A DNA stretch of 64,000 nucleotides. It comes from Marivirga tractuosa DSM 4126 (lineage in GTDB: Bacteria; Bacteroidota; Bacteroidia; Cytophagales; Cyclobacteriaceae). The stretch spans positions 3,131,001 to 3,195,000 of the forward strand of contig NC_014759.1 of NCBI RefSeq assembly GCF_000183425.1. The letters are read 5' to 3'. Below the pieces are notes generated by a model. The model was not told the origin of the DNA. It worked only from the letters and a program-made list of their open reading frames with translations, and did not search any database. The number at the start of each line of letters is the position of its first letter. The stretch's first letter is position 1. This document shows positions 26,952 to 36,287 of the stretch, piece after piece. The position numbers were made by a program, and so were the translations under genes.

Positions 26952-28361
26952 TTACTGGTTATCTTTTCTGAATTGATCAATGATTTTGAACAATGCCTTT
27001 TGTGTTTCTACCCTTGGGAAGAACTCATAAAGCACCGTATGCATTTCAAAGTCCAAAACTAATGCATTTTCCAGAAAGATAAAGGCTTCTTTGTATTTAC
27101 CGTACTCAATTAAGTAAGCCGTCATTCTATAATAAAGCTCAGAAGCATCAGGATTGTCCTCCATTCCCTCTTTGATTATATTGATGGCTACTTCCAAATC
27201 ACCAGATTCGTAGTAAATAAAAGACCAGTCTAAAAATAGGCTAACTTCTTCAGGATCAAGCGCTACAGCTTCTTCATAAGCATCAATAGCTGAATTTTGA
27301 TTTCCTAATTGATATTCAGCATTGGCTAATGCTTGCCAATACTTTGATTCATGTTTATTAATTTTGATTGCTTTTTTAGAGTAATGCACTGCTTCAATCC
27401 ATTTTTCTTGTTGGATGAGGCAAAGTGACATTCCAAAATAGGCTTCATCATAAAGCGAATCGAATTTTACGGCTTTTTGAAAATATTTAATGGCTAAGTC
27501 AGCCTGATCTAATTTGTCATAGGTTTCAGCCATTCTGCAAAATACTTCAGCACTTGGTCCTTCAATTCTTAGAGTTTGAGAGAAAGCATCTAATGATTTA
27601 TTATTTTTCTCAAGAGCCGAATAGGTGTTGCCCATGTTGAAATAAGCTGAAGCAAAATTCTCATCAATGGCTACAGCATACTCATAAGCTTCTATTGCTT
27701 TTTCATATTTCCCTAGTTTATGAAGTACAACGCCTAAATTGTACCAGGCGTGGTAAGAATATGGGTCTGCGTCGATGAATTTTTCATAATAAGCGATGCT
27801 GCCCTCCAATTGGTCAGTCACATCCAAGCAGTAAGCCAGTTCATAAATAGCACTTTCGTGATCAATATTTTCTTCTAAAACTGCTTTATAATTTTTTATT
27901 GCTTCCTCATATTTGCCGAGTTGCTGATAGGCCATACCCATCTGAAACAATACTTCATCCTTGTCTTCTGCAAAAGTAAGGGCTTTCTCAAGACATTCTA
28001 TCGCCTCTTTATTTCTATTGGAAATGCTGAGTACATTAGCCTTGGTCAACAATAAATCTACATCATTAGGCTGAATATTTTCGGCTCTGTCCAATACTTG
28101 AAGTGCACTGTCATATTTAGTATTACTCGCTAAAACATGTGCATTGAGAATTAAAAGCTCTACTGAAAAAGGAAATTGTTCTACAGCAAATTCACTGGCT
28201 TTGAGGGCCTTCATGAATTTGTCATTATCCAGATATAATTCAACCACCTTTTCTAGTTCTTCCACATCGAAAAAGTGGAAATCTTTGCCCTGAATATGAT
28301 TCTCGAATTTTTTAATCAACTCTTTTTCTTCGTCTTTTCTGTTTCTGAAAAATTCGCTCAT
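26952..28361 (-). CDS. Tetratricopeptide repeat protein
   Basis: The 469-residue cytoplasmic protein has a short charged start and then about twelve TPR units of 34 residues through to the C-terminus. Clear examples are SYHAWYNLGVVLHKLGKYEKAIEAYEYAV and ASAYFNMGNTYSALEKNNKSLDAFSQTL. No signal peptide or catalytic domain is visible. It is a scaffold of unknown partners. It is 3 bp upstream of the comA-like gene and heads the aroE operon. Confidence 0.92.
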   Translation of the reverse strand: MSEFFRNRKDEEKELIKKFENHIQGKDFHFFDVEELEKVVELYLDNDKFMKALKASEFAVEQFPFSVELLILNAHVLASNTKYDSALQVLDRAENIQPNDVDLLLTKANVLSISNRNKEAIECLEKALTFAEDKDEVLFQMGMAYQQLGKYEEAIKNYKAVLEENIDHESAIYELAYCLDVTDQLEGSIAYYEKFIDADPYSYHAWYNLGVVLHKLGKYEKAIEAYEYAVAIDENFASAYFNMGNTYSALEKNNKSLDAFSQTLRIEGPSAEVFCRMAETYDKLDQADLAIKYFQKAVKFDSLYDEAYFGMSLCLIQQEKWIEAVHYSKKAIKINKHESKYWQALANAEYQLGNQNSAIDAYEEAVALDPEEVSLFLDWSFIYYESGDLEVAINIIKEGMEDNPDASELYYRMTAYLIEYGKYKEAFIFLENALVLDFEMHTVLYEFFPRVETQKALFKIIDQFRKDNQ

Positions 28362-28566
28362 AAATAATATATAAGTGGTTATCCTACTTTGTCATTTTGC
28401 TATCATTCGCCTCTGCCTAGCTTTGATCTTCACAAAGCTGAAATTAGCTTCTTAAAGCTGTAAATCACAGGCTTTGGCATAATTTGTCGAATAGAACAAA
28501 ATAGTGTTAAATAAATTTACTTATTTAAAGGTGAAAATCAAGCAACGTTGAATTAAATTTTAAAGT

Positions 28567-29553
28567 TTATAATTCACCTCTTTTCTGCATTTCTTTCACT
28601 GTCCATTGAACAGATTGTTCTAAGGTCGTATAAGAGATATTGAAGGCTTTATTCGCCTTTTTTGCATTATATATATTCTTGTTTCCTGCCATTTTAGCAG
28701 TTTCCATCGTTAGTACGGCAGGGTTTCCACTGATCTTACTTAGAATGTTTTCAAGTGCGGCTCCAAAAACGACCATGAATTTAGGAACGCCAATACTTGG
28801 AGCTTTTACATTGAGCTGTTTTGCTACAGTAGAGAAAAAGTCTTTATAGCTAATGCTTCCAGCATTTAAAACAAACTGCTCATTAATTCTATTATTAGCC
28901 AAACTTTCTACTACAATTTTAGCCACATCTCTGACATCAATATAATTGATTAAGCCTTTGGTAAAAAATGGTTTCTGATCGCTTACATAGCCGAGCAATT
29001 GTGCGCTACTCTGATAACGATTAGCGGGACCAATAATCACAGAAGGGTTAAATATTGTAATGGGAAGTCCTTCTGATGAGAATTTCCAAAGTGCTTCTTC
29101 TGCTTGCCTTTTACTTTTTCCATAATTACTTAGAAATTCCCTATCTGATTTTGGTGTATTTTCATCTATAACATTATTGGTAGCATTTTTCCCTAGGGCA
29201 GAAATACTACTGATGAATACAAATTTTTTAACCCCTTCTTTTTTAGCATCTTGAGCCAATTTTGAAGTCCAATCTCGATTGATTTTAAAAAGTTTTGATG
29301 AATCAGACTTTTTATAAGAAACCAAAGCAGCAGCATGAATTACATAATCAACTTGACTCGGAACTAGTCGGAAGAGATCGTCATTGATGGAATTTACTTC
29401 AATCCAGTGGAGGTTTTCGGATTCAATAGGTATAGTTGAATGGGCTCTTTTGACTGCATAAACTTGATATTCTGTCCCTAACAGCTTGAATAAAATTTGT
29501 CGCCCAAGAAGTCCTGTAGCTCCCGTAATTAAAACTGTACTTTGCTTCATCAA
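28567..29553 (-). CDS. Extended SDR, NAD-dependent epimerase/dehydratase-like
   Basis: This 328-residue protein has the ITGATGLLGRQILFKLLG nucleotide-binding start, a HAAALVSYKKSD block, FISSISALG, the catalytic YGKSKRQAEE (YxxxK near residue 147) and a FNPSVIIGPAN substrate loop. It resembles dihydroflavonol-reductase-type SDRs more than classical sugar epimerases, so the substrate is open. It overlaps the wzc gene by 4 bp and is the last gene of the wza-wzc export operon, which suggests work on a polysaccharide or lipid precursor. Confidence 0.85.
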   Translation of the reverse strand: MMKQSTVLITGATGLLGRQILFKLLGTEYQVYAVKRAHSTIPIESENLHWIEVNSINDDLFRLVPSQVDYVIHAAALVSYKKSDSSKLFKINRDWTSKLAQDAKKEGVKKFVFISSISALGKNATNNVIDENTPKSDREFLSNYGKSKRQAEEALWKFSSEGLPITIFNPSVIIGPANRYQSSAQLLGYVSDQKPFFTKGLINYIDVRDVAKIVVESLANNRINEQFVLNAGSISYKDFFSTVAKQLNVKAPSIGVPKFMVVFGAALENILSKISGNPAVLTMETAKMAGNKNIYNAKKANKAFNISYTTLEQSVQWTVKEMQKRGEL

Positions 29554-31922
29554 ATATTGAAGAGCCTTTTTAGAGTGGAAATTGATCTACTGCCGTTATC
29601 ATTGTAGTAGTCTTGATAATAACCGTAGCCTTTATTTTCTTTTTTGACGGCATTGAATATTATTGAAATATTTTGAATATTATTCAAGTTGAGGCTTCTA
29701 TGCAAATCATCTATGAAAGAACGTTTGGAATAATCAGCTCTTACCACAAAGAGTGAATGATCAGATTTTTTCAATGCAATGATTCCGTCAGATACCAATC
29801 CAATGGGTGGGGTATCTAGCAAAATAATATCATATTCTTGCTTTAATTCGTTTAGCAACTGGCTGAAATGATCACCTTCTAATAATTCTGCCGGATTTGG
29901 GGGCAGAATGCCTGAAGGGATAAAATGTAAGTTTTCGGTCTTGGTAATATTGATGCATTCTTTCCAGTGTATTCCTCCACTCAAGATAGAACTAATACCC
30001 ATTTCATTCTGCTCTAAATTAAATGCATACTGGGCACGGGGTTTCCTCATGTCTAAGTCAAGAATAATCACTTTCTTACTTGACATAGCTAGAATTGCAG
30101 CCAAATTAACTGAAATGAAGGTCTTTCCTTCACCACTAGTGGTGGAGCTAATGGAGATTACTTTTTTACCATCTTTAATTCCAATGAAATCTAAGCTTGT
30201 TCTTAAAGTTCTGAAGGCTTCGCTAATTTGTGACCTTGGTTTTTCTGAAACTATTACTCCGCTTTTCTTTGCCACATATCGTTTTAGTCTACTTATTTTA
30301 GCAATAATTGGAATGTTTGTTAGTCTTTCAAGCTCGTGAATGCTGTTAATTTCATCATATAGCAAGTATCTTAGTCCTATAAAAATGAAACTAAGTATGA
30401 AACCGACTGCAAAAGAACCAATATAGATGAGGTTGGTGGAGGGGCCAATAGGATCTTTAGGTAAATTTGCTGGGGTTAAAATATCTACTTCAGATAAAGT
30501 ACCCGCCTGGGCAATTTCAAATTCAGTTTTCTTTTGCATCAAAGACAGATAAAGCTCTTCATATAAGGAGTAGAACCTCATTTTCTGGTTAAGTTCATTG
30601 GTTTTGGCTGGGAGCTGATTAAATTTATTTTCTATTTCTCGCTTTCGATTTAGAATGGTGCTTTTTCTGTCTTGTAGAATTTCAACTTTATTATTTAAGT
30701 AGTTATTAATTCTATCTTTTAACGCATTAATTTCTAGATTTCTCTGAAGGAGTACTTGGCTTTCCTTTTTATAGCGAGTTTTAGCCATTTGGTAATCCCG
30801 CTTTAATTCAGAAAACTCTTCAAATAAAGGTTGCATATTAGAAGGCAACACTAGGTAGTTAATTTTATCAAAGCTTAGCGTATCTTTATCAAGTTGGCTT
30901 TGAATATTATTTATTTCCGCAAGCTGATAATTAATTCCATACAAAATGGAATCCATTGATACCATTTCCGAGATCAACCTGCTTACATCTTGAGACGGGT
31001 TAACTGTTTTGTTTTTTATAGTAAATTCTTCAATGTAAGTCTCGTAATTTGAGAGTTCATTTTCGGTTTGCTTCAATTGCTTGTTTAAGAACTCAATTTT
31101 CAGCTGATTTGCCTTGTTTTTTTGCTCTTTACTATACTTCGTATAAAGCTCACTTACCTGCTCAACTATCGCTTGAACTTTGTAGGGATTGTAATCTTCA
31201 AAGGTGATTTTGATGGTATTAGCATTCAAGTTTTCTGGAGCCACAGAAAGATTTGACTCTACATAATTTATTAAGCTCTCAGGGGTGGATATTGTAAAAA
31301 AGAGTCTTTCAGTATTGAAAAAATGTGGTGTTGTTTCCAGCTTATAACCACAACCATTAAAGGTGAAATACTCGCCAAACTTTTGGTTAATCCATTGATC
31401 TTCATCAGGATTAGTTGTTAGTTTAAAGTTTTCTTTATCAATGATATCAACATAAAATTTTTGATCATAGTTAGCGCAAGATTTTTCATAACTAACTGTA
31501 AAAGGCGAAAACCTGTAGCGTTCTTCATTCTTAAATCTACCAATAACATGATAGGATACATCAAGTGGTAATTTGTCTATTACTTGCTTTAAAAAGAGTT
31601 TTGACCGAATAAGTTCGACTTCTCCTGATAATGTATTAAGGTTTGAATTCTCTTCTTTTAATGGATTAAATCCAAAAACACTGGCCTCACTTCTTTTATT
31701 AAGTTTTAATTCAGCATAGGATTGGAATTTGACATTGGTGTATCGGACATAAATGAATGCAACAAATACTGCTATAGCAATGAGTAATATTGCCCAGGGG
31801 AGGTTTTTCTTGAGGATTGTTTTTAATTTATAAAAATCAACTACTTCTGACTCTTGATTCTGAGGTTTCTGTGAAGTGTTTCCTTCTAAATTTCTTTGAT
31901 ATCGTGTTTGCTGATTGCTCAT
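29550..31922 (-). CDS. wzc: Wzc-type polysaccharide co-polymerase / tyrosine autokinase
   Basis: This 790-residue inner-membrane protein has a first helix near residues 38-58, a Wzz-like periplasmic domain with long coiled coils (~250-460), and a second helix near 500-520 with a PxxP-type lead (PANLPKDPIGPSTNLIYIGSF). The cytoplasmic BY-kinase follows, with ISSTTSGEGKTFISVNLA (Walker A), VIILDLDMRKPR (Walker A') and IILLDTPPIGL (Walker B). The tail has a Tyr cluster, KGYGYYQDYYND, for autophosphorylation. With Wza it forms the export and length-control machine of Wzx/Wzy capsule pathways. Confidence 0.95.
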   Translation of the reverse strand: MSNQQTRYQRNLEGNTSQKPQNQESEVVDFYKLKTILKKNLPWAILLIAIAVFVAFIYVRYTNVKFQSYAELKLNKRSEASVFGFNPLKEENSNLNTLSGEVELIRSKLFLKQVIDKLPLDVSYHVIGRFKNEERYRFSPFTVSYEKSCANYDQKFYVDIIDKENFKLTTNPDEDQWINQKFGEYFTFNGCGYKLETTPHFFNTERLFFTISTPESLINYVESNLSVAPENLNANTIKITFEDYNPYKVQAIVEQVSELYTKYSKEQKNKANQLKIEFLNKQLKQTENELSNYETYIEEFTIKNKTVNPSQDVSRLISEMVSMDSILYGINYQLAEINNIQSQLDKDTLSFDKINYLVLPSNMQPLFEEFSELKRDYQMAKTRYKKESQVLLQRNLEINALKDRINNYLNNKVEILQDRKSTILNRKREIENKFNQLPAKTNELNQKMRFYSLYEELYLSLMQKKTEFEIAQAGTLSEVDILTPANLPKDPIGPSTNLIYIGSFAVGFILSFIFIGLRYLLYDEINSIHELERLTNIPIIAKISRLKRYVAKKSGVIVSEKPRSQISEAFRTLRTSLDFIGIKDGKKVISISSTTSGEGKTFISVNLAAILAMSSKKVIILDLDMRKPRAQYAFNLEQNEMGISSILSGGIHWKECINITKTENLHFIPSGILPPNPAELLEGDHFSQLLNELKQEYDIILLDTPPIGLVSDGIIALKKSDHSLFVVRADYSKRSFIDDLHRSLNLNNIQNISIIFNAVKKENKGYGYYQDYYNDNGSRSISTLKRLFNI

Positions 31923-31931
31923 TGATTGCGA

Positions 31932-32753
31932 CTATCTTAAATTTTCGATCACAATAAACAAGGTCACCACATTGGTGACAACTCCAATAACGGGTGCAAT
32001 ATCTCGAACAGATTCAGTGAATATTCTCCTTATTGGTTCGATATAAATGATATCATTAGGTAAAACTTGTAGGTTGGCTTTTTGCATTCCATCAATAGTG
32101 GATAAGTTAATTACCTGTACTGATGGATCCTCTAAAGGTCCTCTGATTAATCGGATATTTCTGCCTTTAGAATCTCTGTTTAGTCCTCCTGAAAGTGCTA
32201 AAATTTCTAGTACAGTCATTTTTTCATTTTCCAAAGGAATAACTTGACCACCTAAAGCACCCAAAACAACCACGCGTCTGTTTAAATGGCGAACCCTGAC
32301 GTATGGCTGTATATAATATTCAGAATATTCTGCTTTCAGTTTTTCTTGTAGCCCGGCAATAGAATATCCTGAAATTTTGATTTCTCCAAGCAATGGAAGA
32401 ATAGCGGTTCCAGTTGGTAAAACCTCAAATTCTTTATCTGGCATAAAGCGTCCACCACCTGCTCCTCCGCCTGTTATACTATTCAATTCCATGTTTGGAT
32501 CGATCACTCGCTCCCCTTTGTTGGTATAAACTTCGATATTGATTTTATCACCCGCTTGGATTTTATAAGCGCCTTCAATTTTGGCTACTTCTTCCTTGAA
32601 GTTTTCAGATTTAATATCTGAATCTGATTGAAGGATAATATTCTGCCGATACACTTTACAACTGCTCATAGTCAGTACAAGTGCAAGAATACTAATTGGA
32701 TATAGGTAGAATTTTTTGATAGTTTTATTCACTGATTGTAAAAATATAACCAA
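31932..32753 (-). CDS. wza: Wza-type outer-membrane polysaccharide export lipoprotein
   Basis: The 273-residue protein has a lipoprotein signal (LALVLTMSSC, lipid Cys near residue 32) and a Poly_export domain: YKIQAGDKINIEVYTNKGE, GTAILPLLGEIKISGYSIAGLQEKL. It continues with an SLBB domain (RRVVVLGALGGQVIPLENEKMTVLEILALSGGL) and a C-terminal helix that could cross the outer membrane (IAPVIGVVTNVVTLFIVIE). It should form the export channel paired with Wzc, 9 bp downstream. The start is uncertain by several residues because the signal has a long polar lead. Confidence 0.93.
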   Translation of the reverse strand: MVIFLQSVNKTIKKFYLYPISILALVLTMSSCKVYRQNIILQSDSDIKSENFKEEVAKIEGAYKIQAGDKINIEVYTNKGERVIDPNMELNSITGGGAGGGRFMPDKEFEVLPTGTAILPLLGEIKISGYSIAGLQEKLKAEYSEYYIQPYVRVRHLNRRVVVLGALGGQVIPLENEKMTVLEILALSGGLNRDSKGRNIRLIRGPLEDPSVQVINLSTIDGMQKANLQVLPNDIIYIEPIRRIFTESVRDIAPVIGVVTNVVTLFIVIENLR

Positions 32754-32785
32754 TTAAGCAAAAGACAATAGTTTATTGAAATTGC

Positions 32786-33940
32786 TTACAAATTATTTGC
32801 GTAAGCTGCTCTAAGTTCGGGTTTTAAAGTCGCATTTTGATCAATAGCTTTCAAATATCGTTCAATTACTAAATTATGATCAAATCTTCTTTCTACTATT
32901 TCCCTTCCTTTTTCACCCATTTTATGGCGTAATTCAGGAGCCATGTAATACATTTCCTTCATTTTCAATGCAAGATCATCTTCATCCTTTACTTTGCAAA
33001 GGATACCGTTTAATCTATGGTCAACGATGTTGTTGCAGCCAGGTACATTCGAAGCAACTATTGGTTTGGCACAAGCAGCTGCTTCCAATAATGTCCTTGG
33101 TGTTCCTTCTCTATAACTTGGTAAAACCACACAGTCAGCATTATTTATAAAGGGACGAACATCATCAGTACTGCCCAAATAATTGATGTAACCTTCTTCT
33201 ATCCAGAAATTTAATTCTTTAGCTGATATACCCCTTGAATGTAATTCATCTAATTTACCTAGAAGGTTGAATTTTGCATTCATTCCCCTTTCTTGCAAAA
33301 TAGCCGCAGCTGCAACATATTCCCTGATTCCTTTGTCAATGATCAATCGAGAGATCATTAAAAATTCGAAAGGCTCACCTTCAGCTTTTTCTTGAGGAGG
33401 GTGTGGAGTGAATTCATTCAGATCAATGCCTGATCCTGGAATTACTTCACAAATATTTCTTTGGATCAGTTTTTTGTCCATAAAGAGTTGGTAATCCTCA
33501 TGGTTTTGGAAAAACACCTTTTTAGGGAATTTAAAGGAAAATCTATACAAGCTTAATGCTATTTTTGAGATCCAATCTTCGTTCAGGAAGATTGTGCCTA
33601 AGCCACTTACGTTATTGATGACAGGAATTCCTAGCCAAGCTGCAGCCAAAGTCCCGTAAATATTAGGCTTTATTGTATAGTGTAAAATGATATCAGGCTT
33701 CACCCTTTTATAGATATTATGCAATTCAAAGGTTAGTCCAGTATCTCGAATTGGGCTTGCGCCTCTACTGTCCATGGTAACATCTTCAAACTCACAGCCA
33801 GCTTCAATTAGCTTAACGGTATATTCATCATGGGGTGCAATAGCCACTACTTCATGCCCGTCTTTTATCAGTGCTTGAATAAGTGACATCCTAAAATTAT
33901 AGATGTTCCACGAGGTATTTAAAGTGATAGCGATTCTCAT
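32786..33940 (-). CDS. Family 4 glycosyltransferase
   Basis: This 384-residue GT-B protein starts MRIAITLNTSWNIYNFRMSLIQALIKDGHEV and has LHYTIKPNIYGTLAAAWLGIPVINNVSGLGTIFL. These are features of PglA/WbpU-like GT4 enzymes that add a hexosamine to lipid-linked sugars. The donor domain shows FLMISRLIIDKGIREYV, LGSTDDVRPFINNADCVVLPSYREGTPRTLLEAAACAKPIVAS and the E-x7-E pattern. It lies 32 bp upstream of wza and probably starts that operon. The sugar specificity is inferred only. Confidence 0.92.
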   Translation of the reverse strand: MRIAITLNTSWNIYNFRMSLIQALIKDGHEVVAIAPHDEYTVKLIEAGCEFEDVTMDSRGASPIRDTGLTFELHNIYKRVKPDIILHYTIKPNIYGTLAAAWLGIPVINNVSGLGTIFLNEDWISKIALSLYRFSFKFPKKVFFQNHEDYQLFMDKKLIQRNICEVIPGSGIDLNEFTPHPPQEKAEGEPFEFLMISRLIIDKGIREYVAAAAILQERGMNAKFNLLGKLDELHSRGISAKELNFWIEEGYINYLGSTDDVRPFINNADCVVLPSYREGTPRTLLEAAACAKPIVASNVPGCNNIVDHRLNGILCKVKDEDDLALKMKEMYYMAPELRHKMGEKGREIVERRFDHNLVIERYLKAIDQNATLKPELRAAYANNL

Positions 33941-34104
33941 ATTGTAATAACAAATCTACAAATAATAACACTTACGGTTCTTTTAAGTTGGGGAGATTTC
34001 GACAGGTAAGAGCTAAAGGCAGATTAGTTTGTACTATTCCACTTTAAAATACCTATAAAATTCAAATATAACGGACAATATGAAATAATTCCCATAGGCT
34101 TTAT

Positions 34105-34112
34105 TATTTTTG
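34105..34112 (+). promoter_or_regulatory. -7 type promoter element for the cytochrome gene
   Basis: TATTTTTG matches TAnnTTTG, and the start codon follows at 34131. No clear TTTG at -33 was seen. Confidence 0.35.
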
Positions 34113-34130
34113 TACAAAAAACAAGTAGAT

Positions 34131-34796
34131 ATGGAAATTGGAATGCTTCACACCCACGTATTAGTGGTCACTTTATTTTTATTATTTTTATTATTCAAGA
34201 CCGTTTTATTGTTGATCAATAAAAAAGAACTTTTGGCTAAAGTCAGAAAATTTAAAATGGTCGAACCTATTTTAGGAGTACTCATGTTGGCAACAGGTGG
34301 GTATTTATTGTCTTTGTACGGATCAGCTGCCCCTACTTATTTGTGGGTAAAATTGATACTAGTCCTGATTATAATCCCAATTGGAATTGTTGCATTTAAA
34401 AAAGAAAACAAAGCCATGGCAATTATCGCATTATTATTGACCTTTTACATTTACGGAGCTTCTGAAGTTGGAAGCCTTACTTTTTCCAAAGATGAAACAA
34501 CTACTGTTTCTAATGATAGCCCAGCTAATGATGCTTCGGAGGTTGTTATTGAAGGTGAAACAGCTGAACTTTTAAAAAATGGAAAGGAAATTTATTTAGC
34601 TGAATGTAAAAAATGCCATGGCGCAGATGGTAAAAAGGGTCTTTTTAAAGCCCCCGATCTAACAGAAAGCCAACTTAACCTGGCGGAAAGTGTAGCATGG
34701 ATTAAAAAAGGAAAAGGTGTGATGCCAGCGTATGAAGAAGAGTTGAGCGAAAACGAGATTGAGGCAGTGGCATTGTATTTGGATGAATTGAAATAA
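34131..34796 (+). CDS. SirB-like membrane protein with C-terminal cytochrome c domain
   Basis: I start at the ATG at 34131 (MEIGMLHTHVLVV); the frame is open further up only through a TTG. The 221-residue product has four helices in its first 120 residues (HTHVLVVTLFLLFLLFK, VEPILGVLMLATGGYLLSL, LWVKLILVLIIIPIGIV, AMAIIALLLTFYIYG), like SirB-family proteins. A short acidic linker is followed by a class I cytochrome c with CKKCHGADG and the axial Met in KGVMPAYEEELSENEIEAVALYL. The heme domain faces the periplasm. A role in electron transfer is likely; the partner is unknown. Confidence 0.85.
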   Translation: MEIGMLHTHVLVVTLFLLFLLFKTVLLLINKKELLAKVRKFKMVEPILGVLMLATGGYLLSLYGSAAPTYLWVKLILVLIIIPIGIVAFKKENKAMAIIALLLTFYIYGASEVGSLTFSKDETTTVSNDSPANDASEVVIEGETAELLKNGKEIYLAECKKCHGADGKKGLFKAPDLTESQLNLAESVAWIKKGKGVMPAYEEELSENEIEAVALYLDELK

Positions 34797-34901
34797 GCTC
34801 ATTTGATTAATAAAATGAGGAATAATTGTGATTAACTGTATTTCAATACCCAAGATGGATTTCATACGTAATCACATAATAGAATATCTATAAAACAATA
34901 T

Positions 34902-36080
34902 ATGCAATATAATTCTGCAGAGGAAAAGAATGAGAAGAAGGCCGTTTTGGTGGCTATCATTACGCAAAATCAAAACGAAGAGAAAGTCAATGAGTATTTA
35001 GATGAATTGGCCTTCTTAACCTCTACATTAGGAGCGAAAACTATCAAAAGATTTACCCAGAGATTGGAAAAGCCTGATGTGAGAAGCTTTATTGGAAAAG
35101 GTAAACTAGAGGAAATCAATGCTTATGCGCAAGCAGAAAAGGCAGATTGGGTAGTTTTTGATGATGATTTAACACCTTCTCAATTAAGAAATTTAGAAAA
35201 AGAGTTGAAAGTCAAAATCTATGATAGGAGTTTGTTGATTTTAGACATTTTCTTGAATAGAGCTCAAACAGCTCAAGCGAAAACTCAAGTAGAATTAGCC
35301 AGAAATCAGTACTTACTTCCTCGGCTTACCCGTATGTGGACGCACTTGGAAAGACAGCGTGGTGGAACCGCAACACGTGGTGGTGCTGGTGAGAAAGAGA
35401 TCGAAACGGATAAAAGGATAATTCGAAATACCATTACAAAACTCAAAGAAAGGCTTGCTAAAATTGAAAAGCAGAGCAGAACCCAGAGAAAATCAAGGGG
35501 CAAAATTGTGAGGGTTGCCATAGTAGGCTATACCAATGTGGGTAAATCTACATTAATGACACGCCTTTCGAAATCGGATATTCTGGCAGAGAATAAATTG
35601 TTTGCTACAGTGGATTCCACCGTTCGAAAAGTCAATTTTGAAGATATTCCATTTCTCTTATCCGATACTGTTGGTTTCATCAGGAAATTACCGACACACT
35701 TGATCGAATCTTTCAAATCAACATTGGATGAGATAAGGGAAGCAGATATTTTAATTCATGTGGTGGACGTGAGCCATCCTACATTGGATGATCATATTAG
35801 TGTGGTTAACCAGACCTTGACGGATATTGATGCAGGTGATAAACCTACCTTATTGGTCTTTAACAAAGTTGATTTATTAGAAGAGGAGGAAGAAATAAGC
35901 GTTGAGGAAAAAATTAAAAATCTGAAAAATACTTATTGGAATAAAGAACAGAATGATGTCGTGTTCATCTCAGCGACCAATAAGGAAAACATAGAAGAGC
36001 TTAAAAATAAATTGAGAAAGTTGGTAGAGGCCAAGCATTTCACAATTTTTCCGAATTATTTGAAAAACACTTATTACTAA
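34902..36080 (+). CDS. hflX: Ribosome-associated GTPase HflX
   Basis: This 392-residue GTPase rescues stalled ribosomes under stress. It has the N-terminal HflX domain (FIGKGKLEEINAYAQ, FDDDLTPSQLRNLE, DRSLLILDIFLNRAQTAQAKTQVELA), a glycine-rich linker (RQRGGTATRGGAGE) and the GTPase core: GYTNVGKST (G1, 209-217), DTVGFIRKLPTHLIESFKSTL (G3) and NKVD (G4). Length is normal for the family. It ends 33 bp before tRNA-Arg on the same strand. Confidence 0.97.
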   Translation: MQYNSAEEKNEKKAVLVAIITQNQNEEKVNEYLDELAFLTSTLGAKTIKRFTQRLEKPDVRSFIGKGKLEEINAYAQAEKADWVVFDDDLTPSQLRNLEKELKVKIYDRSLLILDIFLNRAQTAQAKTQVELARNQYLLPRLTRMWTHLERQRGGTATRGGAGEKEIETDKRIIRNTITKLKERLAKIEKQSRTQRKSRGKIVRVAIVGYTNVGKSTLMTRLSKSDILAENKLFATVDSTVRKVNFEDIPFLLSDTVGFIRKLPTHLIESFKSTLDEIREADILIHVVDVSHPTLDDHISVVNQTLTDIDAGDKPTLLVFNKVDLLEEEEEISVEEKIKNLKNTYWNKEQNDVVFISATNKENIEELKNKLRKLVEAKHFTIFPNYLKNTYY

Positions 36081-36090
36081 TTTAGCTTTG
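36059..36090 (+). promoter_or_regulatory. Bacteroidota-type promoter of tRNA-Arg
   Basis: TTTG (36059-36062), a 20-bp spacer and TAGCTTTG (36083-36090) fit the TTTG-N19-21-TAnnTTTG pattern exactly. Transcription would start about 15 bp before the tRNA. The -33 box overlaps the end of hflX. Confidence 0.7.
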
Positions 36091-36113
36091 CAGCTTTGTT
36101 TTTAAGCAAACTT

Positions 36114-36185
36114 GGTCTCGTAGTTCAATGGATAGAATAGAAGTTTCCTAAACTTTAGATGCAGGTTCGATTCCTGCCGAGACCA
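36114..36185 (+). tRNA. tRNA-Arg (anticodon CCT)
   Basis: The acceptor stem GGTCTCG/CGAGACC is perfect. The anticodon arm is GAAGT TTCCTAA ACTTT with anticodon CCT, and the T arm is GCAGG TTCGATT CCTGC. The discriminator is A, and CCA is not encoded. A near-copy of the anticodon-arm segment follows 3 bp later (36188-36211). Confidence 0.95.
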
Positions 36186-36187
36186 CA

Positions 36188-36211
36188 AAGTTTCCTAAAT
36201 TTTAGATGCAG
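36188..36211 (+). repeat. Partial duplicate of the tRNA-Arg anticodon arm
   Basis: These 24 bases match 36141-36164 of the tRNA with one difference (A for C after TTTCCTAA). The copy lacks the flanking stems and is not a second tRNA. It marks the left edge of the NAD gene cluster. Confidence 0.85.
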
Positions 36212-36287
36212 AGCCTGTGTCGATTTGTCTTTACTTTAATATTTAATTGAAGCATTGAGAATTTATTAAGTGAAATTTTCATCCTTC

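Noticed and set aside
36188..36240. Possible second tRNA-Arg
   Set aside because: Only the anticodon-arm segment is copied; acceptor and T stems are absent.
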